From positions 1 through 64,000 of the forward strand of contig JAWJLM010000012.1 of assembly GCA_040191315.1 (NCBI GenBank): a DNA stretch of 64,000 nt. The letters are read 5' to 3'. The translations under genes were made by a program, and so were the position numbers. Positions within the stretch are counted from its first letter, which is position 1. Each line of letters starts with the position of its first letter. A model generated the notes under the pieces. That model saw only the letters and a program-made list of their open reading frames with translations. It was not told where the DNA came from and ran no database searches. The DNA comes from Bacillaceae bacterium S4-13-56 (GTDB lineage: Bacteria > Bacillota > Bacilli > Bacillales > JAWJLM01). Shown piece after piece: positions 37,177 to 45,048 of this stretch.

Positions 37177-37608
37177 TCACAACTTCGAATTCCAATAATC
37201 CACAAACGATCGATATCTATCTTCCTCCGTAAAAAACGGCAAAAGCTGCTCTCCTCTCAAGCGATAGGCATGAATAGTAGGAATTCCTTCTCGGTAAGCT
37301 TTTTCTATCCGGTGATTCCCATCTATGACATTAAACATACCCGGCCGAATCTCTGCCAGCAAAATAGGGTTTGTTACGTCTACCGTTGGAAGATGTCCCT
37401 CATTAATTGAACCATGATGAAAATGGGACTTGAACCAGTCCTCTACATCCATCACCTCTTCCTCTACCCGAATACCACCAGATTCAATTTGCTCCAGAAT
37501 TCTCGTGATATTAAAATAAAAGAATCCATTTCTGAATACTTCATCCCCTTCATATGTCGGTAAAGGCTTATAATTCCTATTCAACTCGATTCTTCTATCA
37601 ACAGTCAT
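37177..37608 (-). CDS. ParB-like nuclease-domain protein
   Basis: 143 residues. The segment DVTNPILLAEIRPGMFNVID, followed by GNHRIEKAYREGI, has the ParB/sulfiredoxin-like signature (IDGNHR) that binds a nucleotide in this superfamily. It lacks the HTH of chromosomal ParB, so it is not a partition protein. Function unknown; such stand-alone proteins are seen in accessory regions. Confidence 0.75.
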   Translation of the reverse strand: MTVDRRIELNRNYKPLPTYEGDEVFRNGFFYFNITRILEQIESGGIRVEEEVMDVEDWFKSHFHHGSINEGHLPTVDVTNPILLAEIRPGMFNVIDGNHRIEKAYREGIPTIHAYRLRGEQLLPFFTEEDRYRSFVDYWNSKL

Positions 37609-37701
37609 CTACTCACCCTAAACTCTCGCTTAATATTTACAAGATTATTATACAACCTTTTCTTATCCTTTATTAAAAACGAGAATATATTATTAAAGAA
37701 C

Positions 37702-37833
37702 CCCCTTCAACCCTCAACCGTTGTTACCATCCTAGACGCACTCGACCTCACCTACGAAGAATTTCATCAAGAAGTCAAAGAAGAAACGCCCAAACACATA
37801 GCCAAACTGAACAACCATAAGAAAACCAGACCG
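37702..37833 (+). pseudogene. C-terminal remnant of an XRE-type regulator gene
   Basis: Frame at 37711 encodes PSTVVTILDALDLTYEEFHQ and on to KHIAK. This matches the C-terminus of the XRE regulator at 58466-58822 (FSTVAAILNALDLTYEEFQQ). The HTH half is absent. A terminator follows at once. Confidence 0.75.
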
Positions 37834-37856
37834 CAAACAAAGGGTCTGGTTTTTTC
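37822..37856 (+). terminator. Terminator beside the XRE remnant
   Basis: AAAACCAGACC pairs with GGTCTGGTTTT, followed by a T run. It overlaps the end of the broken XRE frame. Confidence 0.8.
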
Positions 37857-37899
37857 TCTAAGAATAATATTTGTTTTTTTTGGTATCCGATATTAAATA

Positions 37900-38277
37900 T
37901 TAATCAAAAAATGCAACTAAACTGCAATGGTTAGCCAATTTTTTTGCCTTTTTGGGGTGCAATGTTACCTTATCTAAAGAATCATGAATTTCTGCATGAT
38001 ATTCATTATCTTGTAAAGGAGCATAAACAAGATGGGTACCTATATCCATACAAAAAGATGCATCAACACTAACTAAAGCCCTTCCCAATGCGTTTAATAA
38101 AGGCCGAGATAACTTCTTGCTCATCTCTTCCACCATCTCTATCCACAGATACACCTTTTGAATCTTTAAATAGAGCTGACGCTGGTCTCCCCTGCTCATT
38201 TTTCCAAAAGTTAGGATTTTTTTAACCTTCCTAAACAAACATTCGTTTTTGTCAATTGTTTCCTTCATAGAATTCAC
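37900..38277 (-). CDS. Hypothetical protein, third gene of an unknown operon
   Basis: 125 residues, not recognised. N-terminal half basic and helical (CLFRKVKKILTFGKMSRGD); C-terminal half has GRALVSVDASFCMDIGTHLV and APLQDNEYHAEIHDS, which look like an enzyme or binding core with acidic and His residues. The start overlaps the previous gene by 26 bases. The three genes from 39090 to 37900 appear to be one operon. Confidence 0.65.
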   Translation of the reverse strand: MNSMKETIDKNECLFRKVKKILTFGKMSRGDQRQLYLKIQKVYLWIEMVEEMSKKLSRPLLNALGRALVSVDASFCMDIGTHLVYAPLQDNEYHAEIHDSLDKVTLHPKKAKKLANHCSLVAFFD

Positions 38278-38716
38278 TTACAATCTCGTTAATTTGGTTT
38301 TTTTCTGTAATTGATAGGATGTCTTCTTTCTCATCATCATTTCCATTCATATAAAATACATTAATTTGGTTTTGAAAAACTTCAAATTCTAAATACTCCC
38401 CATTTTCCTTTTCGTATTCTAATTGAATACTATTCCTCCCTGTTGGAAAAACATCAGGTTGCTTAGTTAATGAGCTTACTATATCTATACAAAATAAAAT
38501 TATCTCTCTATCAAAAGGTAGACCTTGATTATTATTCCAGTTTAATTCTAATTCTTTAAACGAATAAAGTTTTTGTAGATTAAATCGTTTTTTTTGATAT
38601 TCTTTAACCTGTTTATAATATTGTGTATTTAGTCTTTGGGTGGATGCACTTTCTAAATTTCTTACTAGCGAAGAGGTAGATAATGTAGAGTTTTCCCTAA
38701 TTTGAGGAGTATACAT
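38252..38716 (-). CDS. Hypothetical protein, second gene of an unknown operon
   Basis: 154 residues, function unknown. A central LELNWNNNQGLPFDREIILF segment and SIQLEYEKENGEYLEFEVF resemble a group of small uncharacterised proteins in which a W-N/D-G-Y-like loop is followed by a P-T-G-x-x-x-I-Q-L-E-Y motif. Here the motif is VFPTGRNSIQLEYE. No signal or membrane segment. The first seven codons also survive in the truncated copy near 54.24 kb. No clear ribosome site precedes the start. Confidence 0.7.
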   Translation of the reverse strand: MYTPQIRENSTLSTSSLVRNLESASTQRLNTQYYKQVKEYQKKRFNLQKLYSFKELELNWNNNQGLPFDREIILFCIDIVSSLTKQPDVFPTGRNSIQLEYEKENGEYLEFEVFQNQINVFYMNGNDDEKEDILSITEKNQINEIVSEFYEGNN

Positions 38717-38742
38717 AGGAAGAGTATCATAAGCGACAAAAA

Positions 38743-39090
38743 TTATGATTTATCTCCTCCACTCTGATCTTCTTTTTCTAAAGTATCAATATGTTTTCCT
38801 AACCAATCATATAAAGATTTTGCAGAATCAAGATTCATAACTACACCTGTAGACACGTATCTAATAACATTTGTTTTATGGTTTTCTGGTTCTAGCTCAG
38901 GCTCACCAATAAATTCACCTTTTTCATTTATAAACCTTTTCTCTTCATAAGGAATAGGATTTCTTTCAAAATAAAAATTCATTACAATTTCACCTCTAGG
39001 ATTAATCCCACCATATGCTCCATTTGAGTAAAATGGATTATAATCCTCAGGAAACTTATATTTAAAATTAATAAAAACCTCTTCTTTCAT
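38743..39090 (-). CDS. DUF3467-like protein, first gene of an unknown operon
   Basis: 115 residues. The order YSNGAYGGINPRGEIVMNFY, then NPIPYEEKR, then GVVMNLDSAKSLYDWLGKHI resembles the short DUF3467 pattern (position and spacing of YxN, LDF-like strand and AKxLxxxLxxxI helix). This is my inference from pattern. A truncated, frame-shifted copy lies at 54256-54470. It is followed after 26 bases by the 154-residue gene. Confidence 0.7.
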   Translation of the reverse strand: MKEEVFINFKYKFPEDYNPFYSNGAYGGINPRGEIVMNFYFERNPIPYEEKRFINEKGEFIGEPELEPENHKTNVIRYVSTGVVMNLDSAKSLYDWLGKHIDTLEKEDQSGGDKS

Positions 39091-39247
39091 TGCTATCTTC
39101 CAATGTATACTTCACCCTATAACAATTATATTCTCAACAAAAAACCTTTTCAATAGTATGAACACCACCGCATACTTAATAATAATTCAGTAACAATGGA
39201 CAGATATCCTTCTTTTTCGTGAAATGATGAGTATTTTCAAGAAGCAT

Positions 39248-39322
39248 GAATGGCGGCTTAGCTGTTGTCTGACGAATCTCACTCCAATATAGTTAGACTG
39301 TAAACATAATAAAATCCCCCGA
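39248..39322. repeat. 75-bp block, inverted copy at 54152-54226
   Basis: Contains ATGGCGGCTTAGCTG, TCTGACGA and TAGTTAGACTGTAAACATAA, all found in reverse complement at 54152-54226. Confidence 0.65.
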
Positions 39323-39760
39323 CTCTATTTCTTCGCAAACAAGTCGGGGTTTTCGGCCTTTCTACCCTTGTAAATAAAGGAAATTCACGATGAGAAGAAC
39401 GAAATCGCTACGCGATGGCAAAAAAGCTAAACCCTTTGTAGCAAAGATGGAATATTGAACTTTTCTGAGTTTTAATCCTGTTAAAAGTGCTGAAATATTT
39501 AAAAAACAGAAAAAAGATTGAATCTCCGTATTTTCCGACTTTTTCGACGTAAAAACCCTTTTTTAAATATGTATATTTTTTGACGGTTTAATGGTAATTG
39601 TAATTCTATTTAAGGCCGCGACTTCGTCCTTCTGGGCAATCAAAAATTTTGCCGATTCAGGTCAAACTTATAAAAATGAAAACCCAACGGTTAATTTAAA
39701 ACTGCCCGTTGGGTTCTCTTTCGTGCAAAACCTCCGATTGTTCCCTAATAGAACCGCCCC
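39311..39760. repeat. Composite repeat cutting a manA gene
   Basis: Begins with hairpin CCCCGAC (39317-39323)/GTCGGGG (39343-39349) plus TTTTCGG, then GGCCTTTCTACCCTTGTAAA and GGAAATTCACGATGAGA (both also at 56242-56288). It then continues into the long block that matches 190-492 in reverse, including its terminator (about 39685-39720). It ends in ACCGCCCCTACCAGCACACC, where the manA remnant is interrupted. Confidence 0.7.
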
Positions 39761-39912
39761 TACCAGCACACCCCTTTAAACTGGCCATTGCTCACAAAAC
39801 TCTGTCCAATTGGATGGGCAGACACAGCCCAGCATTTACCTGTTAGATCGGAAACCAAATTCAGTTCTTCGTTTCGTTCCTGAAAGAGAGGTATCAAAAT
39901 AGGTTCTTTCAA
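39760..39912 (-). pseudogene. Broken mannose-6-phosphate isomerase gene (manA remnant)
   Basis: From a TTG with AAGGAAG upstream the frame gives KEPILIPLFQERNEE, then LTGKCWAVSAHPIGQSF and VSNGQFKG. This aligns with the ManA N-terminus (PLFFEPVFKER, TGECWAFAAHSNGQS, VVKNGEYKG), with the IWGG stretch deleted. It then runs into the repeat and stops. All zinc-site residues are lost. It follows the ROK gene on the same strand, mirroring gmuE-manA at 20-22 kb. Confidence 0.8.
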
Positions 39913-39982
39913 TACTTACACTTCCTTTTATTTCTTCTTTGCCTATTTTAACCGTAAAATACTATAACATGAAAACTTCTAT

Positions 39983-40879
39983 TTAACGAGGGAGAAGTGC
40001 TGCACCGACGACTCCAGCTTTTGAGCCCAATCCAGCTGGAACAATCTTAATTGAATCTAATAGTCCAGGGTAAACTAGGGCTTTAACTTTTTCACGGAGA
40101 GGTTCAAGTACCTGATTCCTAGATTTCATAACACCTCCACCGAGTACAAACACTTCGGGATTAATCGAATGAGCCAGATTCGCAATTCCGATTGCCAGAT
40201 ATTGAAGCGCTTCGTCAATAATTTGTTGAGCAGCACAGTTCCCTTTTTCTGCTAACTGAAACACTTCAGCTGCACCTTCTGTTATTCCCAGCTTTTCGCG
40301 TCCAATAGCAGAGATTGCCGTCCCACTTGCCAGTGCCTCAAGTGCACCTGGATTGAGATTAGAATGCTTACGTCCGTTTGGAGAAACAATCATATTCCCA
40401 ATTTCACCTGCATACCCTTGTGCACCTTGAAACACCTTTTTATTAACGATAAAGCCTCCACCAATCCCAGTACTCACAGTAATGTAGTATACACTTTCAT
40501 GGGCGGCTCCGGCTCCTATTGTTGCCTCCGCTAGGGCTGCTGCATTTGCATCATTGTCGAGAGCGACTTCGATTCCGAGCGCTTTTGATAACTTTTCAAC
40601 AATCGGAACATTAGACCATCCTGTTAAATTCGGTGGCTCTATTATGATTCCAGTTTTAGAGTTTAAAGGACCCGGGGATCCAATTCCCACTCCTGAAATC
40701 AACTTGTCTCCTTTTACAGCATGAATCATTTCAACCATATTACCCATTACATAATCCGGTCCTTTTTCATGCTCTGTACCCTTTTCAAGTTCATCTAAAA
40801 TAGTTCCTTGTCCATCTACTAATGCTACACGGAGATTTGTTCCACCTAAATCTATGCCAATTGTTGTGTAATTCGTCAT
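39983..40879 (-). CDS. ROK-family hexose kinase
   Basis: ATP-dependent kinase for glucose, mannose or a similar hexose, 298 residues. IGIDLGGTNLRVALVD phosphate loop, LDNDANAAALAEA with catalytic Asp, TVSTGIGGGF. The usual zinc motif CxCGxxGCxE is not there: the matching stretch is GRKHSNLNPGALE, and the His of the EHGH motif is Asn (GEIGN). Start at the ATG 10 bases after GGAGGG. It follows the glycosidase gene and would phosphorylate the hexose released by it. Confidence 0.9.
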   Translation of the reverse strand: MTNYTTIGIDLGGTNLRVALVDGQGTILDELEKGTEHEKGPDYVMGNMVEMIHAVKGDKLISGVGIGSPGPLNSKTGIIIEPPNLTGWSNVPIVEKLSKALGIEVALDNDANAAALAEATIGAGAAHESVYYITVSTGIGGGFIVNKKVFQGAQGYAGEIGNMIVSPNGRKHSNLNPGALEALASGTAISAIGREKLGITEGAAEVFQLAEKGNCAAQQIIDEALQYLAIGIANLAHSINPEVFVLGGGVMKSRNQVLEPLREKVKALVYPGLLDSIKIVPAGLGSKAGVVGAALLPR

Positions 40880-40906
40880 AATAGGTAATCCCTCCAAAAG
40901 GTTAGG

Positions 40907-42835
40907 TTAATTCTTTTCTAAGAAAAGGAATACATAGGATATAAAAGCACCTGGCCATGAGAACCAATGTCTAGATGCAACTTCACCAGTTTCTTCATAA
41001 ACAGCCTCTGAATACATACCATCCCATTGAACTGTTTCACGTAGTTTATTCATTACATATTCTTTTTTTTCTTTATGATTAATCAGGCTGGCATATAGTA
41101 ACTCTTGGCCATCGCCTAGTGGCCATTTATGAGGGGTATGCACTGAACCAAGCCCTTCATATGCACCTGCATAGTATCCACCCTTATTTTCTTTAGAAAA
41201 AGCAAACTCCATGGTTGAGAGCCATTTTAAATCCGAACGATCACAGAATCCCCAAATCGGTGCAAAAACAGTTGGTAAGTCGTTGGCATCATGATAAATC
41301 TGATAGCCACCATTTAAATCTGTTAAATAAGCGAATAATTCCTTCCCGTCCTTATTGTACGTGAAATAAGTCAAACAGTCCTTTTTAACATGTTTCGCCA
41401 TTTCACCAAGGTTTTCTTCGAAAAGATGTAAGTCCTTGTTAAGTTTATCTAGTTCCTTTAACATTTTCCACACAATTATTTGGCTCGAGAAATGGTATGG
41501 GTATTCCACTTCATCATCAGCTGGTGTTTCAGCTGTTTTAAATAACCAATGGGTTTCACTCTTGTGCTCCATCAGCATCGTAAAGACTTCCTTCACAGTC
41601 GGAAGAACTCGTTCCACAATGGCTCTATCTTTGAATTTATGATAATAATCGCACAGTTCTAACACAGGGTAACATTGCTGATCAAGCTGAAAAATCTGAT
41701 CCTTACTATAGCCATTCGTTAAATAAGCTCTTCCCCAGTATCCATCGGGACGTCCCGCTTTTTCAAACATCCAAATGAGATGTCCTTTAATGATAGCTTG
41801 AACTTTTTGTTGCAACTCTTCTCCGCCTCTATAGTCCAGTGAAGCAAATAATAACTGCATCATATAATATGCATCTCTATTCCATGCCAATGGTAATAGC
41901 TGATGATCTGTAATGATGCAATATGATTCTTCTCCTATTGGCACCGCGCAGCAGTTCACAATATAATCGATATTGCGATTAATCACGAACTCCTTCCAAT
42001 CAATCGGTCTAGCAAGTTCTTCTTGTATAGTTTGATTTTGTTTTATCGTGAGACCTTCCCCTAGAAGTTGACGCTCCGCATCATCTCCTACTACATATAT
42101 AGCAGTTACAATTTTCTTTTCATTCCCCTGTAACTCAACCTCAAAGGTTTGATTTATTTCAAGAGAGTGGTCTGCAGATTTTTTATCTGCATTTAAAATA
42201 AATGGTTTGCTTTGTTCAAACACCAAAATTTCTGCCCGTGCTCCTAAATTTACATTTTGAAGTACGATTTTGTTACCTTCTATGGAAAGATTATTTTCCA
42301 CAGGTGGAATTGGGATTGGACCACCCTCTGTCAGCTGCCCATAGCTGCTACGATTTAAACTTAATTGTCCTGAGAATTCAATTGGTAGTAAACTATCATT
42401 CTCACCCTTATTTTCAAGTTCCAATTGTTGAATAAGTACATCAACACCATTTGTTTTTTCAACAAAAAATGTTGAGCAGACTTCAACACCGCTATCTTCA
42501 TATTTATAAGTTGGGAATTTTCCATCCTGTAGATACACCGTTGGTTTCTTACTAAAACCAAATGGACAGAATCCAAACCCAGTTGAGCTTACAGCAAGTT
42601 GTCTTCTGTAATTTCTAACAAAAGGTGTATCATAAAACTTATCATTCGGAAATTGCTCCACTGATGCTAGTGTCATATATCCATGCTCATGGTGGGGTCG
42701 GTTGATTGAACAAATTCGTCCTTCCTGATTTATACTTACAGCGAGTGAACCATTCCCCACATCAACCGGTTTTTGTAGGGAACTTTCAAGTAATGGCAGT
42801 AGATTAGCTACTTTTGTTACATTTTGTAACTGCAT
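40907..42835 (-). CDS. (alpha/alpha)6-barrel glycoside hydrolase, candidate for mannosylglucosylglycerate or glucosylglycerate
   Basis: About 642 residues. N-terminal beta-sandwich (to about 280) and a C-terminal (alpha/alpha)6 barrel (about 300-640), as in GH63/GH15/GDE-like enzymes. Likely active-site stretches: LPLAWNRDAYYMMQL (WxRD), GRPDGYWGRAYL, and KWPLGDGQELLYASL. No signal peptide, so it acts on imported sugar. I cannot assign the CAZy family with certainty. It sits between a glycoside ABC importer and a hexose kinase, in a cluster with a GH13_18 phosphorylase and glycerate kinase. ATG chosen seven bases after GGAGGAT; a TTG five codons upstream overlaps it. Confidence 0.8.
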   Translation of the reverse strand: MQLQNVTKVANLLPLLESSLQKPVDVGNGSLAVSINQEGRICSINRPHHEHGYMTLASVEQFPNDKFYDTPFVRNYRRQLAVSSTGFGFCPFGFSKKPTVYLQDGKFPTYKYEDSGVEVCSTFFVEKTNGVDVLIQQLELENKGENDSLLPIEFSGQLSLNRSSYGQLTEGGPIPIPPVENNLSIEGNKIVLQNVNLGARAEILVFEQSKPFILNADKKSADHSLEINQTFEVELQGNEKKIVTAIYVVGDDAERQLLGEGLTIKQNQTIQEELARPIDWKEFVINRNIDYIVNCCAVPIGEESYCIITDHQLLPLAWNRDAYYMMQLLFASLDYRGGEELQQKVQAIIKGHLIWMFEKAGRPDGYWGRAYLTNGYSKDQIFQLDQQCYPVLELCDYYHKFKDRAIVERVLPTVKEVFTMLMEHKSETHWLFKTAETPADDEVEYPYHFSSQIIVWKMLKELDKLNKDLHLFEENLGEMAKHVKKDCLTYFTYNKDGKELFAYLTDLNGGYQIYHDANDLPTVFAPIWGFCDRSDLKWLSTMEFAFSKENKGGYYAGAYEGLGSVHTPHKWPLGDGQELLYASLINHKEKKEYVMNKLRETVQWDGMYSEAVYEETGEVASRHWFSWPGAFISYVFLFLEKN

Positions 42836-42892
42836 TAGTTTATCCTCCAAATTGTAAATAATATGAAATTATCCAGAATACAGGATTTATAA

Positions 42893-43008
42893 GAAAAGAG
42901 CAAGTTACTTAGTCAGCCGTGACAAGTGGTTGGCCCAAAGCGACTCAGGGAGCTAGGCACTGAAGCTGGACAATTCTCAAAGTGAATTTTATACTTTCTG
43001 GTTATCTT
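42893..43008. repeat. Decayed GCGCAAGCGC-type repeat
   Basis: AGAAAAGAGCAAGTTACTTA, CAGCCGTGACAAGTGGTTGG, GCACTGAAGCTGGACAATT. Related to the block at 14905-15295. It separates the ABC operon from the glycosidase gene. Confidence 0.45.
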
Positions 43009-43013
43009 ATAAA

Positions 43014-43040
43014 GAAAAGCCCGCCAATTGGCGAGCTAAA
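43014..43040 (-). terminator. Terminator after the ATPase gene
   Basis: Minus strand AGCTCGCC AATT GGCGGGCT then TTTTCTTT. It ends the glycerate kinase to ATPase unit 14 bases past the ATPase stop. Confidence 0.8.
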
Positions 43041-43053
43041 GGCAAATGCTCAA

Positions 43054-44163
43054 TTATGCAAATCGTACCTTTGCATCATCAGATATCGCATCATTGTTAA
43101 ATAAATGTAATTTGTCCTCTGCAGGAGTGAGGTATACTTTTCGGTCAGATGGAAAATTGCTGCCTGGCTCTGTACGAACACTAAATAATTTCTTGCCAAC
43201 CTCAATAGCAATAAAGTCATCAGATCCTAGAGTTTCAGTTACAATAGACACACCTTCAATTCCATCTGTCACTGGCTTAAGACTGATTTGAAGATCTTCA
43301 GGACGCATGCCTAAAATGACTTCTTTTTGCGTAATGTTTGTTTCAATATACGATTTCATACTATTTGGTAGAGCAAATTTCGCTTCGTTATTTACAAACG
43401 TATAAATTCCGTTTTCTTTTACAAGTTCACCTTCTAAGAAGTTCATTGGAGGGCTTCCAATGAACCCTGCAACAAATCGATTTGCTGGATTTGTATATAT
43501 CTCAGTTGGTGTCCCGATTTGCATGAGGTCACCATTTTTCATAATAGCGATACGGTCACTAAGTGTCATCGCTTCTGCTTGGTCATGAGTTACATAAACA
43601 ATTGTAGATTTTAAGTGCTTATGAATTCTCTTAAGCTCTGTTCTCATTTTGACACGAAGCTTTGCATCAAGGTTACTTAGTGGCTCATCCAATAGTAACA
43701 CCTCTGGATCAAGTACTAATGCACGTCCTAACGCAACACGCTGTCGTTGACCACCAGATAGTTCAGATGGTTTGCGGTCACCTAATCCGTTTAAATCTAA
43801 TAGTTCTAGTGCCCATTCAATTTTTTCGTTACGAATCTTTTTATCTACTTTATTGATCTTTAACCCAAAACCAATGTTTGCTGCCACTGTCATATGTGGG
43901 AATAGCGCATAACTTTGAAATACCATCGCAATACCTCTGTCTTTTGAAGCGACATTGTTTGCCAATTTATCGCCAATTAATAGCTTTCCACCACTGATAT
44001 CCTCAAGCCCAGCAATCATCCGAAGTGTAGTTGATTTACCGCAGCCTGACGGGCCAACAAGTGATATAAATTCACCATCATTTATTTCAATACTTAAATC
44101 CTTAACAGCTTCAAAGCCATTCGGATATTTTTTTTGCATATGTTCAAGACGAAGTCCTGCCAT
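43054..44163 (-). CDS. Sugar ABC transporter ATPase, MalK/UgpC type
   Basis: Cytoplasmic ATPase of the glycoside importer, 369 residues. Walker A GPSGCGKST, signature LSGGQRQRVALGRA, Walker B LLLDEPLSNLDAK, switch THDQAEAM, and a C-terminal regulatory domain (about 240-369). Last gene of the importer unit, 21 bases after the permease gene. It could also energise the ATPase-less sugar importer at 2.2-5.2 kb. Confidence 0.94.
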   Translation of the reverse strand: MAGLRLEHMQKKYPNGFEAVKDLSIEINDGEFISLVGPSGCGKSTTLRMIAGLEDISGGKLLIGDKLANNVASKDRGIAMVFQSYALFPHMTVAANIGFGLKINKVDKKIRNEKIEWALELLDLNGLGDRKPSELSGGQRQRVALGRALVLDPEVLLLDEPLSNLDAKLRVKMRTELKRIHKHLKSTIVYVTHDQAEAMTLSDRIAIMKNGDLMQIGTPTEIYTNPANRFVAGFIGSPPMNFLEGELVKENGIYTFVNNEAKFALPNSMKSYIETNITQKEVILGMRPEDLQISLKPVTDGIEGVSIVTETLGSDDFIAIEVGKKLFSVRTEPGSNFPSDRKVYLTPAEDKLHLFNNDAISDDAKVRFA

Positions 44164-44184
44164 TATTTCACCCTCCTAAAGCAA

Positions 44185-45036
44185 TTATTTCACAGCACCT
44201 GCTGTTGCCCCTGCAATCATGTATTTTTGCACAATAAATGTAAAAATGATAACTGGCAATGATACTAATAATGATAACGTTGCAATCGATACAGGGTTTG
44301 GTGAGAATGCACCTAATAATGTTTTTAAGTAAACAGGTAACGGAATCACATCAGCTGTTGATGTTGCCGTAATGAAATAAGAAAATACAAATTCATTCCA
44401 TGATAATAAGAACACATAGATTGCACCAGCTGCTAAACCCGGTAATGCGACTGGTAAGATAATTCTAGTAAATGCGTAGAATTTTGTTGCCCCCATTACT
44501 TGGGCTTGCTCTTCTAGATCAATCGGAATCGTCTGGAATACTCCAATTGCAATTAAGATAATATACGGAAGTCCTAATAAGGTGTGTCCCATCGCTACCT
44601 TCAGTGTAATCGGAATGTTATAAATGATATCCAAATTAAAGAATTGCGCAACTGGTAGTACAGATGATACATCTGGGAACATACGCACAGATAAGATTAA
44701 GAATAAAACGAGGCCAATTCCCCAAAATTTAAAGCGCGCCAAGGCATATGCTGCTGGTGCACCTAAGCCCATTGAAATAATGATCGTTAAAAATGCAATT
44801 TTTAAACTAAACCAAGCACTTGACCAGAAACGGCCATCAGATAAGTAGTAGCTATACATTTCAAAGTTTGGGTCAAAGGGCCACCAAGGGATTGGATATT
44901 TGCCACCTGTGATCCAGCTTGTACGGTCACTGATTGAATATTTAAACATGATATATATTGGAAACAACACGATTACAATCGAGAAAACCATTAAAAATAG
45001 CCAAAAGATTTTTTCTATGCTCCATTTTTTCATCAT
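44185..45036 (-). CDS. Sugar ABC transporter permease (MalG-like)
   Basis: Membrane subunit, 283 residues, six likely membrane segments. Loop EEQAQVMGATKFYAFTRIIL carries the EAA-type docking site, with Glu-Gln in place of Glu-Ala-Ala. The start has two ATG codons after GGAGGGG. It follows the first permease by 12 bases. Confidence 0.93.
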   Translation of the reverse strand: MMKKWSIEKIFWLFLMVFSIVIVLFPIYIMFKYSISDRTSWITGGKYPIPWWPFDPNFEMYSYYLSDGRFWSSAWFSLKIAFLTIIISMGLGAPAAYALARFKFWGIGLVLFLILSVRMFPDVSSVLPVAQFFNLDIIYNIPITLKVAMGHTLLGLPYIILIAIGVFQTIPIDLEEQAQVMGATKFYAFTRIILPVALPGLAAGAIYVFLLSWNEFVFSYFITATSTADVIPLPVYLKTLLGAFSPNPVSIATLSLLVSLPVIIFTFIVQKYMIAGATAGAVK

Positions 45037-45048
45037 TATGTCCCCTCC

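Noticed and set aside
37177-37608. Chromosome partition ParB
   Set aside because: Only the IDGNHR-type domain is present, with no HTH or parS site nearby.
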